A stretch of DNA of 14,401 bases from JAICIG01 sp035532215 (GTDB lineage Bacteria > Planctomycetota > Planctomycetia > Pirellulales > JAICIG01): NCBI GenBank assembly GCA_035532215.1, contig DATKRK010000013.1, positions 1 through 14,401 of the forward strand, in the 5' to 3' direction. Numbering within the stretch: position 1 is the stretch's first letter; each line of letters starts with the position of its first letter. Made by a program: the position numbers and the translations under genes. Shown one piece after another: positions 1 to 6,887 of the stretch. The notes beneath the pieces were generated by a model, which was given only the letters and a program-made list of their open reading frames with translations, was not told the origin of the DNA and searched no databases.

Positions 1-149
1 GCCACAACCCGACGCAGCCTTGCACTCCGCGTTTTTCCACTGCGTGCCGAGCCGGTTCGTTCCCCGCCGACCTGCCGCGCGCCGCCTCAAGCGGCTCCGC
101 CTTCACGCTCGAAACTGGCTCCGATTTCCCGCTCGGTCCCAGTATCTCT

Positions 150-407
150 CTATGAACTCCGTGCCCTCTGTGGCTGAGTCTGTTTGAAAAAATCGCCGCC
201 CGGATCGAGCTGGTCGAGCATCGACAGCCCCGCTTGCGTCGCGGCCTCGCGATCAGCGGGGTTTTCTCGAACGGTCGAGTCCGCGGCAAGCCGCGTTGCG
301 GATAGATTGTCGCCGATCGTCGGCTTGGGGCGCCAGCGAAATGGGGCGTCAGCGGGCGGGGCGATGACAAAGGGGGCGTCCGGGGTCGCCCGTTCGGGCG
401 TGCGAAT
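150..407 (-). pseudogene. Possible C-terminal gene remnant, no start codon
   Basis: The minus strand is open for 85 codons between a TGA at 408-410 and a TAG at 150-152. It has no early ATG, GTG or TTG start; the only methionine lies about 25 residues from the end. Third codon positions are strongly G/C, as in the real genes here, and the composition looks protein-like, with stretches such as PFVIAPPADAPFRWRPKPT and SMLDQLDPGGDFFKQ. The last ten or so codons run into DNA that resembles an interspersed repeat, so the original stop may have been replaced. I infer the decayed 3' end of a gene whose 5' part is lost or frame-shifted. A chance open frame in GC-rich DNA is the main alternative. No family was recognised. 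Confidence 0.22.
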
Positions 408-650
408 TCATGATTTATAGCGCAGCTCGGAGTATTAAATTGCAGAACTACGCTCGCGACGCCGAAGACGGCAAGCGGTCGGCGGCCGATCGGGCGACGA
501 ACGGTCTGACCAAGCCGGTTAGCGGCGTTGCGGCACTGGACGTTGCGCCGTCGCCCGGCAGGCCCGGCAGGCCCGGCGACGCTCGGCCGACGCGCGAGAG
601 CAACGCCCGCGCCGCAGTACGGTTCGGGGAGGCTAACAGCATACGAGACG

Positions 651-694
651 CATTATTAGCCGCCGAATGGCCCATTATTAGCCGTCAAATGGCC
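651..694. repeat. 22-bp tandem repeat, two copies
   Basis: Two adjacent 22-bp units (651-672 and 673-694) both start CATTATTAGCCG and end AATGGCC. They differ at two positions. The role is unknown. Confidence 0.8.
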
Positions 695-917
695 CAAATC
701 AGTCATGTCTTGCCGCGTCGCCCGCCGGCCAAGGCCGAATTCTTCGAGAAATAACGTAATCGCGCCCCATCGTCGAAAAAAAACGCGCGGCGGTATAAGT
801 CGTCATGAATATAAGCGAAGCGGGGCCCTGGTCGTGGTCCTTCGGCAAAAAGAGCGACGGGATTCTGATCTCCGCGCGGTTCGCTCCCGCCAAACGCGAC
901 TTGGCCCCGAACGTCGC

Positions 918-1595
918 TCACGCTCCGCCTTGGTAACCCGCCGGACGGCCCACAAACGGGTTCGTGCGTTTTTCCTCGCCGATGGTCGTCGGCGGCCCGT
1001 GCCCGGAAAAAACGATGCTGTCGTCGGGCAGGCTGAACAGTTTTTGATGGATGCCGCGGGCGAGCTGCTCGAAGCTGCCGTCGGGAAAATCGCTGCGGCC
1101 GATGCTACCCGAGAACAGCACGTCGCCGCCAAATACGACCACGCGCTCTCCGCCGCGCCAAACAAACACGATATGCCCGCACGAATGCCCCGGAATCTCG
1201 TACACGTCGAAGTCGAAGCCCGCGGCGCTGTAGCGGTCGCCGTCGTCGAGCACGGCGTCGGCCGGCGGACTCGTGAGAGGCAGTCCATATTGGGCCGACA
1301 GGTTCAACCGCGCATCGGTCAGCTTCGGCGCATCGCCGCGGCCAATCACGATCGGACATGCGGGCCAGCGATTTTTCAGGGCCCGGTTGCCCGCGATATG
1401 GTCGGCGTGACCGTGCGTCAGCAAGATGGCCGCCGGCTGCAAGCCCCGCTCGTCGAGACAATCGATAATCTCTTGCGGCGCCAACCCCGGATCGATCACC
1501 AGGCAATCGTTGCGCCCTGGGAAATACACGACATAGGAGTTTTCCTCGAAAGGCGCCGAGATGATGGTCTCGATTTGGATTTTGTCGGAGTTCAA
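918..1595 (-). CDS. MBL-fold metallo-hydrolase, YcbL/glyoxalase II-like
   Basis: This 225-residue cytoplasmic protein has the full metallo-beta-lactamase metal-site set: THGHADH at 60-66, the PGH histidine at 137, the GGD aspartate at 158 and the SGHGP histidine at 199. The stretch GSIGRSDFPDGS and the closing GHGPPTTIGEEKRTNPF pattern are typical of the YcbL subgroup of glyoxalase II-like hydrolases. That subgroup is known for thioester hydrolysis (hydroxyacylglutathione or related), but the substrate here cannot be read from sequence. It is short of classical glyoxalase II, lacking the C-terminal helical domain, as YcbL proteins do. The start is TTG: the protein has no internal methionine, and GGGGAG sits 8 bases upstream. 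It diverges from the DUF1571 gene. Family call is firm, substrate open. Confidence 0.93.
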   Translation of the reverse strand: MNSDKIQIETIISAPFEENSYVVYFPGRNDCLVIDPGLAPQEIIDCLDERGLQPAAILLTHGHADHIAGNRALKNRWPACPIVIGRGDAPKLTDARLNLSAQYGLPLTSPPADAVLDDGDRYSAAGFDFDVYEIPGHSCGHIVFVWRGGERVVVFGGDVLFSGSIGRSDFPDGSFEQLARGIHQKLFSLPDDSIVFSGHGPPTTIGEEKRTNPFVGRPAGYQGGA

Positions 1596-1603
1596 AAACT
1601 GCT

Positions 1604-1609
1604 CTCCCC
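1604..1609 (-). promoter_or_regulatory. Ribosome binding site fixing a TTG start
   Basis: GGGGAG on the minus strand lies 8 bases before the TTG at 1593-1595. With no other in-frame methionine in the metallo-hydrolase, it supports this rare start codon. Confidence 0.7.
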
Positions 1610-1842
1610 GCCGGGGCGACGTTTGGGTAATTTAGGATGAATGTAAGCTTGCCCGCGACGATTTGGGGCGATTGGTTCGATCGGCACTGACTATTGTAAA
1701 TTCCGACAGGATGAGTGGCGATACATACCAATGCCGCTACGCTGGCACCCAGCGATTTTCGGCTGCGCCCTGGACCTAACACCCAGTAGGTCTTGAGGAT
1801 GCAACCGAGTCGGCAATTGCCAGTCGCCGCTCTCGTTGTGCG

Positions 1843-1857
1843 GGCACGTTTTTTGCA
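1843..1857 (+). promoter_or_regulatory. Sigma-54-like -24/-12 promoter
   Basis: GGCAC, five bases, then TTGCA reproduces the RpoN consensus, with GG (1843-1844) and GC (1855-1856) separated by exactly 10 bases. It points toward the DUF1571 gene and would leave a leader of roughly 105 bases. The flanking T of TGGCAC is a G here. No enhancer site was identified. A single match can arise by chance. Confidence 0.4.
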
Positions 1858-1961
1858 CGCTGTCGCCCCTCGATTCGTTCGTCGCAGCACGATAGCACCC
1901 AGAGCGATTTAACAGGAATTGAGATCGCACCGCAGGCTCAAGCATTCGAGCCGTTCATAAT

Positions 1962-1965
1962 GGAG
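1962..1965 (+). promoter_or_regulatory. Ribosome binding site choosing ATG 1975
   Basis: GGAG lies 9 bases before the ATG at 1975 and overlaps the alternative ATG at 1960, which has no such site of its own. This favours the downstream start. Confidence 0.55.
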
Positions 1966-1974
1966 CATGAACCG

Positions 1975-3204
1975 ATGAATTCGCGAACCTCGCTTCCGCG
2001 TCCCTCAGCCCCTTTGACGTTGGTAACGGGGTTCCTGTTGGCGTCTTCCGCTTGGGCCCAAAGCGGCGCCGAGCCGGAATCGGTCTATCATCGCCGCAGC
2101 AGCGCCGACGCGACGCCGCGCATGACGGCCGGCCTGAATGAACGCCCGCTGCAATCAAGCCGTCCTGCCCCGGCCCGAGAACTATATCCTCAACCCGCGG
2201 CCGCTGCGAAAAACGGGCGCGCCCCCAGCGGTCAGGCCCGGCAAACGCCGTCGCGGTCGCCTCAGCTTTATCCTCAACCGCAACGCTTGGCCGCCCTTCC
2301 AGGCCGCGGCTTGGCCAGCGCCGCCAGCCTTAACCGTCCGCAGGGCGGCGTGCAGCCCTCCCCCGCACAGGCGCCGGCGCGGGGGCAACGCCCGATCCGC
2401 GACCCCAACGTCATGCCGTCGTTTTATCCGGCCCCGTTGAATAATCCGCCCCCGGAAGCCGCCAAGGAGGTCGAATCGCCCGCTTCGATTCCCGCTGCCG
2501 CCCCAGGAGAACATAAACTCCTGCCGGCCGTGCGTTGGGCGAAGACAGGCGTCGCGAAGCTGGAGCAGATCAAAGATTATTCCTGCGTGATGCACAAACG
2601 GGAACGGATCGACGGCACGCTCGGCGAGGCCGAGGCCATGTTCGTCAAAGTCCGGCACGAACCGTTCAGCGTTTACGTTTACTTCCTTGGCCCGACAAAA
2701 GTCAAAGGCCAGGAAGCGATCTACGTCCGCGGCCAGAACGACGGCAACATCGTGGCTCATCCGATCGGCTTCAAAAAGAAGCTGGTGGGCGCCGTCTCGC
2801 TCAAGCCCGACAGCATGCTGGCCATGCAGGGCAACCGCTATCCGATGACGGAACTGGGCATCAAGCGGTTGACTGAACGCTTGATCGAAGTCGGCGAGCA
2901 CGACTGCCAGTTCGGCGAGTGCGAGGTGAACGTGAAGCCGGGCGCCAAGGTCAATCGACGCGATTGCACGCTCATTGAAGTCATCCACCCCGTCCCCCGG
3001 CGCGAATTCTTATTCCACCTGGCCAAGATCTACGTCGACTCGGAGTACAATCTGCCCACCCGCTACGAGGCTTACGAATGGCCCCAAGAAGCGGGCGGCT
3101 CGCCGGTGCTGACCGAAGAATACACCTACACCCGGTTGAAATTCAACAACGGTTTCACCGACAAGGACTTCGATCCGGAAAACCCGGATTACGATTTTAA
3201 ATAG
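1975..3204 (+). CDS. Secreted DUF1571-domain protein
   Basis: The product has 409 residues (414 if ATG 1960 is used). It opens with a signal peptide: a basic start, a hydrophobic run LTLVTGFLLASSAWA, and probable cleavage after AWA, so it is exported. Residues ~30-180 are a low-complexity Pro/Ala/Ser/Arg linker in which YPQP occurs twice. From about residue 185 the chain becomes the globular DUF1571 domain, with landmarks YSCVMHKRERIDG, KVRHEPFSVYVYFLGP, the KGQEAIYVRGQNDG segment and the ending FDKDF-like 'TDKDFDPENPDYDFK'. DUF1571 is common in planctomycetes and has no assigned biochemical role; its pattern recalls LolA-type lipid-carrier folds, but that is only an impression. Start chosen by GGAG spacing. 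It ends 32 bases from the convergent LysM gene, with no obvious terminator between. Confidence 0.9.
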   Translation: MNSRTSLPRPSAPLTLVTGFLLASSAWAQSGAEPESVYHRRSSADATPRMTAGLNERPLQSSRPAPARELYPQPAAAAKNGRAPSGQARQTPSRSPQLYPQPQRLAALPGRGLASAASLNRPQGGVQPSPAQAPARGQRPIRDPNVMPSFYPAPLNNPPPEAAKEVESPASIPAAAPGEHKLLPAVRWAKTGVAKLEQIKDYSCVMHKRERIDGTLGEAEAMFVKVRHEPFSVYVYFLGPTKVKGQEAIYVRGQNDGNIVAHPIGFKKKLVGAVSLKPDSMLAMQGNRYPMTELGIKRLTERLIEVGEHDCQFGECEVNVKPGAKVNRRDCTLIEVIHPVPRREFLFHLAKIYVDSEYNLPTRYEAYEWPQEAGGSPVLTEEYTYTRLKFNNGFTDKDFDPENPDYDFK

Positions 3205-3236
3205 TCGGGCGCCGTCAACTCGGATTCAACAAGGCG

Positions 3237-4589
3237 CTAGCGGCGGCGATCGTACGAACCTCGATGGGCGACCGGATCGGGCTTTTCGCCGCCGTCGGGC
3301 AGCAGCAACTCCATTCCGGGCGAAAGATAGTTGAAGTCGGCGCCCAGTACGTCCTGGTTCAGATCGTAGATCTCCCGCCAGCGACTGGCTTTGCCCAATT
3401 CGCGTTTGGCGATGTCGAACAGCGTGTCGCCCTTGGCGACCAGGTAACTTCGCCCGCGGCGGGCTGTGGCGGCGCTCGAGGCCAATCGCATCGCCCCCTC
3501 GCGGGGTTCGCTCGGCGCGGTTCTGCGCTTCGGGCACAGCTTGGGATAGTTCTTTTTCAGCAGCGCCACGTCGGGAGTCGCAATCTCGTCGCCGGCGTCG
3601 ATCTGGTTAGGGTTCGGAAAACGTTCGCGATTGTACTCGTGGAGCGCCTTGAAATAACCCTCCGCGCCGTAGACCTTCTTCGAGATCGAGGCGAACGAAT
3701 CGTTGGCCTCGACGAAGTAAACGCCATCGCCGCCGGGCTGCTGGCCGGCCCAGGGCAGATCGGCGCCCAATTCGCGATCTGCCTGCGAAACGCCGCTCGG
3801 CGGATCGTCAGACGGTTCCTCGTCAGCTTCCTCGACTGGCGTGAGTTCCACTTCGCCGCGAGACTTTTTGAGCGCGCCGCCGATCGGCAGGCCGCGATTG
3901 GAAAACTCCGACCTCGCGGCGGGCGGGAACGGGTCTTCGGCGGCGACCTCCCCGGCAAGTTCTTCCTGGCGGCGTTCATCGCGAGCCCGATAGCCATCAG
4001 CCGGCTGGTCTCCTGCCACTTCGAATGCTGGGGCGAGCGGACCATCTTCACTGGCATCCGAGGCCGCGGCCGGAATTTCGTCTTCGACCGCAGGATCGCC
4101 CGTGCCAGAGGCCATCCGGCGACTGGAGCCCTCGAGCTGCAACTCGTCGGCGCCGCCGTAGCGGCGGCCATATCGGTCGCCGGCGCCAGCCTCTTTCTCC
4201 GACGTCGCCATGCCGCTCCGATAACGGCCGGGCGGCTGTTCGGAACTCGCATGCTCCGGCCAGGCGTCGCGAGTTGCGGGCCCTTCGGGCTCTTGGTCGG
4301 TTTTGCCGGCGGAGTCTCGCGTGGCGGCGGATTCGAGCCCGTGCGATGGCACGCTGTCCGATTCGAACTCCTGGTCCAGCTTGAGTTTGGGCGCATCAGC
4401 CGATTCGGCCTCAAGTTCCTTGTCGTCGGCGGTCTTCTTGGGGCGTCCTTTGGAATTCTTCGAGACGGTCTTGGCATCCGTCGCGGCGCCTTGGTCGGGG
4501 TGACGCAAGCGCACGAACAAGACCGCTCCGAACACGCACAGCAGCACGCCGATTATCGACAGGCCGATCTTGACTTCCTTGCCCTTCAT
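3237..4589 (-). CDS. Membrane-anchored protein with two LysM domains
   Basis: This 450-residue protein begins MKGKEVK followed by one membrane segment at about 8-28, which suggests an N-in anchor with the rest outside the cytoplasm. Residues ~35-285 are a charged, Glu/Asp/Ser/Pro-rich, probably disordered linker. Two LysM modules follow: 291-339 (YFVEANDSFASISKKVYG..., ending DAGDEIATP) and 382-431 (YLVAKGDTLFDIAKRELG..., ending SPGMELLLP). LysM binds N-acetylglucosamine-containing glycans such as peptidoglycan. No catalytic domain is visible, so a structural or scaffolding role is inferred. GGAAGGAG (4596-4603) is a strong ribosome binding site 6 bases from the ATG, notable here because most neighbours lack one. 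It lies downstream of mraZ-rsmH on the same strand, across a 497-base repeat-filled gap, so co-transcription is uncertain. Confidence 0.9.
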   Translation of the reverse strand: MKGKEVKIGLSIIGVLLCVFGAVLFVRLRHPDQGAATDAKTVSKNSKGRPKKTADDKELEAESADAPKLKLDQEFESDSVPSHGLESAATRDSAGKTDQEPEGPATRDAWPEHASSEQPPGRYRSGMATSEKEAGAGDRYGRRYGGADELQLEGSSRRMASGTGDPAVEDEIPAAASDASEDGPLAPAFEVAGDQPADGYRARDERRQEELAGEVAAEDPFPPAARSEFSNRGLPIGGALKKSRGEVELTPVEEADEEPSDDPPSGVSQADRELGADLPWAGQQPGGDGVYFVEANDSFASISKKVYGAEGYFKALHEYNRERFPNPNQIDAGDEIATPDVALLKKNYPKLCPKRRTAPSEPREGAMRLASSAATARRGRSYLVAKGDTLFDIAKRELGKASRWREIYDLNQDVLGADFNYLSPGMELLLPDGGEKPDPVAHRGSYDRRR

Positions 4590-4640
4590 CGGAGTCTCCT
4601 TCCGTGAGACTGGGATTCTTGCTGTTGGGGGCCGCCAATC

Positions 4641-5066
4641 CGTAGGTCAGGCTTTCCAGCCTGACACGTTTCCGTAGGTCAGGCTTTCCAGCCAGCCCTT
4701 TGAAGGTGGTATGCTTTTTCCCGAGGAATATGATGGGTTTTCCGTGACTTCACACGCGGCCAACGAATGAGCGAACACAGTGGCTCGCGCGGTGGCGAGC
4801 CATTCAAGGCGAGTTCACGCGACAAAACACGGTGTTTTTGCGCGTCGCTCGCCGTGAACCTCCCTAAATTTCCCAGGCTATCAAAACGACACCTTCAAAG
4901 GGCTGGCTTTCCAGCCTGACACGTTTCCGTAGGTCAGGCTTTCCAGCCTGACACGTTTCCGTAGGTCAGGCTTTCCAGCCTGACACATGCTTGACGCTCG
5001 TCAGGCTGGAAAGCCTGACCTACGACCAAAACTTGACGCCCGTCAGGCTGGAAAGCCTGATCTACG
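4641..5066. repeat. REP-like palindrome array, six units
   Basis: The core of each unit is TCAGGCTTTCCAGCCTGA, a 7-bp stem with a TTCC loop, preceded by CGTAGG. In plus orientation a 32-bp unit repeats at 4641-4672, 4673 onward (interrupted by an insertion and resuming to 4927), 4928-4959 and 4960-4987. Two inverted units, 4999-5024 and 5041-5066, follow, each preceded by CTTGACGC and 42 bases apart. The array fills the rsmH to LysM gap. Such head-to-tail and inverted arrangement resembles BIME/REP clusters; no REP-associated transposase lies in the window. Confidence 0.9.
4694..4904. mobile_element. MITE-like element inserted in a REP unit
   Basis: The 211-bp segment has perfect 15-bp terminal inverted repeats, AGCCCTTTGAAGGTG at 4694-4708 and its complement at 4890-4904. 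It is flanked by identical 12-bp copies GGCTTTCCAGCC (4682-4693 and 4905-4916). Removing the segment and one copy restores an exact 32-bp REP unit. Because the flank is itself a palindrome, an equally good reading is a 219-bp element (4690-4908) with 19-bp ends and a 4-bp duplication, TTCC, which is the REP loop. Inside lie long self-complementary stretches (for example 4813-4830 with 4832-4859) and no coding sequence, so it would need a transposase supplied in trans. The parent family is unknown. Confidence 0.8.
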
Positions 5067-5086
5067 AGTGGTTTCGTGAGACGTTC

Positions 5087-6013
5087 TTAGCAGGATTCGC
5101 TCCGCGCCGCTATGCGTAATTTCGCGCTGCGAGCCTGCGGATTGCGGCCCACTTCGGCTTCCGAGGGCCTGAGCGGCTTCCGCGTCAGCGCTTGGTAGCG
5201 CGGGTCATCGCGAAAGGCCTGTTTCACCCGCCGATCTTCCAACGAGTGAAAGCTGATGACGGCCAGCCGGCCGCCGGGCTTCAAGCAGTCAGGAAACCGT
5301 TTCAAGGCCAATTCCAACGAAGTCAGTTCCTCGTTCACCGCGATCCGCAAGGCTTGAAACGTCCGCGTAGCCGGATCGATGCGCTGGCGCCCCGCGGGTC
5401 GCGGCAAGCACGATCGCACGAGGGCGGCCAGATCGGCCGCCGTGCGAATCGGTTGCTGGCGCCGTCGATCGACGATCTTTCGGGCGATCCGCCGGCTAAA
5501 CCGTTCTTCCCCATATTCGTAGATCACCTTGGCCAATTCTTCGGCGCCCAACCGTTCCAACATCTGCCAGGCCGGGCGGCCCTCGTGGGGATTGAATCGC
5601 AAATCGAGCGACCCTTCGGCGTCGAAGCTAAAACCGCGCTGACGATCGGCCAGTTGATCGCTGGATAATCCGAGGTCCAAAACGATCCCCTCCACCGCCG
5701 GAATCTCGAGTTGCTCAAGGACCTCGGGCAACTCGGCGAAATTGGCTTCGACGAGCTTGATCGGCAAGTTTTGTAGACGGCCCGAGGCGGATTGCAGGGC
5801 GGCTGGATCGCGGTCCAGGGCGATCACCAGACCGTCGGGCGCTACGCGTTCGGCCAAGGCTCGCGTGTGGCCGCCGCCGCCTAGCGTTCCATCAACCAAC
5901 ACCTTGCTAGGCGCCGGTTGCAGCCATTCCACTATTTCGTCCAACAGGACCGGCACGTGCTGCGGCTCGCGTACGGCGGCCCCGCTCAGCTCGGACTGGA
6001 ATGGTTCTGACAT
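5087..6013 (-). CDS. rsmH: 16S rRNA (cytosine-1402-N4)-methyltransferase
   Basis: RsmH (MraW) uses S-adenosylmethionine to methylate N4 of C1402 in the decoding centre of 16S rRNA. The 308-residue length matches the family. Landmarks in order: HVPVLLDE (19-26), the SAM-binding DGTLGGGGH (41-49), LDRD (66-69), DLGLSS (113-118), a GFSF...SLDLRF block (127-140), YGEERFSRRIARKI (167-180), ATRTFQALRI (215-224), VISFHSLEDRRVK (252-264) and the NPQARSAKLR tail (291-300). All expected regions are present, so it should be active. No clear Shine-Dalgarno precedes the ATG. It lies downstream of mraZ, the usual dcw order, but with a 357-base gap instead of near contact. The cluster does not continue with ftsL or ftsI. 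Confidence 0.97.
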   Translation of the reverse strand: MSEPFQSELSGAAVREPQHVPVLLDEIVEWLQPAPSKVLVDGTLGGGGHTRALAERVAPDGLVIALDRDPAALQSASGRLQNLPIKLVEANFAELPEVLEQLEIPAVEGIVLDLGLSSDQLADRQRGFSFDAEGSLDLRFNPHEGRPAWQMLERLGAEELAKVIYEYGEERFSRRIARKIVDRRRQQPIRTAADLAALVRSCLPRPAGRQRIDPATRTFQALRIAVNEELTSLELALKRFPDCLKPGGRLAVISFHSLEDRRVKQAFRDDPRYQALTRKPLRPSEAEVGRNPQARSAKLRIAARSESC

Positions 6014-6370
6014 AGAGAGAGCCTACGGTTCGCGGAAACCCGTGGGAAGCTCTCTTTCGTCGATCGCACGAAAAAGCGACCCACCGCGGGCACATCCTTG
6101 TGCCCGGAGGGAGGGTGGGCGCTTGCGGTCGACTCGCCAAGGATGGCGAGCTGCTCGCGGTCGCAGCCGGGAGCATCCTCTTATCTCCCGTACCCGCGAA
6201 AACGCGGCCAGCTTCCGCAGGAGCATGGCCTAAGGGCGATGGTTGGTGGCCGCTAACCGACGCTCTCGTTTTCGCGCATGGCGCAACGGACGGACGACGT
6301 GTGGAATTCCCTCCTTGATGGCGATTGAGCGACGCGCGGCAAGCGATTCCGCGCAGTTATGTCCCCAGGT
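6014..6370. other. mraZ-rsmH intergenic region with paired hairpins
   Basis: This 357-base spacer inside a normally compact gene pair carries no convincing gene; a minus-strand 67-codon frame (6023-6226) runs straight through the hairpins and is probably chance. Two hairpins lie at 6087-6106 (CGGGCACA stem, TCCT loop) and 6134-6151 (CTCGCCA stem, AGGA loop). Their six-base loop regions, ATCCTT and AAGGAT, are exact complements. Confidence 0.6.
6087..6151. repeat. Two hairpins with complementary loops
   Basis: Hairpin one is GGGCACATCCTTGTGCCC (6088-6105), extendable by one pair on each side. Hairpin two is CTCGCCAAGGATGGCGAG (6134-6151). The loops can pair as ATCCTT with AAGGAT, a kissing-loop possibility in either strand's RNA. 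The stems themselves are unrelated in sequence. This may also be one member of an interspersed repeat family. Confidence 0.6.
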
Positions 6371-6820
6371 TTATTCTTGAACGCCTCGGAAGGCGCTTTC
6401 GGCGATTTGGTCATAGTGCGATGACTTGCCGGCTAGATAAGTTTCCCAGCGTTGCCGGTCCCAGAGTTCCAAGTGGTCTTGGACTCCCAGCAGCACGACT
6501 TCCTTTCCCAGTTGAGCAAGTTCGGCCAGTGCGGGCGGCAAGCGGATTCGTCCTTGAGCATCCAATTCGACCCGTTCGGCGCGGGCGTAAAACAGCCGAT
6601 TGAAGGCCCTTACATCCTGTTGGGCGGGGGAGGCGTTTGCCATTCGCCCTGCCAACGCAGCCAGGGCCGGCTCGGTATACAGGGCCAACGATCCGTCTGT
6701 CCCCGGCGTAACGTACAACTCCAGTTTCGGTTCGCCACTCAAAGCGTCGCGGAGCCGCTTGGGAATGGCGATTCGCAACTTGTCATCGACCGAGCGTACG
6801 AACGTGCCGGTCAAGACCAT
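6371..6820 (-). CDS. mraZ: Transcriptional regulator MraZ
   Basis: MraZ is a nucleoid-associated DNA-binding protein that usually represses its own dcw operon through TGGGN boxes. The 149-residue product has the expected two SpoVT/AbrB-like halves, each with a DxxxR signature: VDDKLRIAIPKRLR (11-24) and LDAQGRIRLPPAL (86-98). The first half has DDKLR where DxKGR is usual, so the glycine is replaced by leucine. LWDRQRWETYL near the C-terminus is also typical. It is preceded by a good sigma-70-type promoter and four operator boxes, which supports autoregulation. The start ATG lies 5 bases from GGTG. rsmH follows on the same strand, after 357 bases. Confidence 0.96.
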   Translation of the reverse strand: MVLTGTFVRSVDDKLRIAIPKRLRDALSGEPKLELYVTPGTDGSLALYTEPALAALAGRMANASPAQQDVRAFNRLFYARAERVELDAQGRIRLPPALAELAQLGKEVVLLGVQDHLELWDRQRWETYLAGKSSHYDQIAESAFRGVQE

Positions 6821-6834
6821 GAATCACCATTTTC

Positions 6835-6869
6835 CCCCACTTCTCCCCACCAAGGCCCAAGAATACCCA
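6835..6869 (-). promoter_or_regulatory. MraZ operator: four TGGGN boxes
   Basis: On the minus strand, TGGGT (6865-6869), TGGGC (6855-6859), TGGGG (6845-6849) and TGGGG (6835-6839) occur at an exact 10-bp period, with five-base spacers. This is the known MraZ binding pattern, commonly three or four boxes. The first box overlaps the -10 element and the others cover the probable transcription start, as expected for repression. Confidence 0.88.
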
Positions 6870-6887
6870 TTCGCCGGCTGCCGTCAA
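6860..6887 (-). promoter_or_regulatory. mraZ promoter (-35/-10)
   Basis: TTGACG (6882-6887) and TATTCT (6860-6865) on the minus strand are separated by 16 bases. The -10 overlaps the first MraZ box by one base, and the leader would be about 33 bases. Confidence 0.65.

Larger units (their letters stand above)
1..917. other. Gene-poor left end
   Basis: No intact gene with a start codon, ribosome binding site and recognisable family is visible here. The stretch holds a possible C-terminal gene remnant (150-407, minus), a 22-bp tandem repeat (651-694), and a short GC-rich 9-bp duplication near 550-572 lying between a CGTCGCC/GGCGACG inverted pair. Around 150-180 the DNA reads like the 'cacagagg...cacgga' type of interspersed sequence I recall from planctomycete intergenic regions. 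Two open frames, 410-754 plus and 805-936 plus, have acceptable codon use but no ribosome binding site and no family I recognise. Confidence 0.5.
1596..1959. other. Divergent intergenic region
   Basis: This 364-base gap separates the metallo-hydrolase (minus) from the DUF1571 gene (plus). It holds the ribosome binding site of the former and a sigma-54-like promoter for the latter. Overlapping minus-strand open frames lack a plausible start context and were not called. Confidence 0.6.

Noticed and set aside
410..754. 114-codon plus-strand frame
   Set aside because: Codon use is acceptable, but there is no ribosome binding site or recognisable family, and it runs across a tandem repeat.
703..921. 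72-codon minus-strand frame starting with a GTGA overlap at the metallo-hydrolase stop
   Set aside because: The overlap resembles translational coupling, but the frame has no family and competes with two other open frames over the same bases; not supportable.
705..1640. 311-codon plus-strand frame
   Set aside because: Antisense to the metallo-hydrolase, which has all its metal-binding motifs on the minus strand.
3205..3236. Bidirectional terminator between the convergent DUF1571 and LysM genes
   Set aside because: The 32 bases show no hairpin with a T run.
3264..4607. 447-codon plus-strand frame
   Set aside because: It is the antisense of the LysM gene, with no recognisable domain; long antisense frames are expected in GC-rich DNA.
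4641..5066. CRISPR-like array
   Set aside because: Units are palindromic, directly abutting or inverted, with no unique spacers and no cas genes; it is a REP/BIME-type array.
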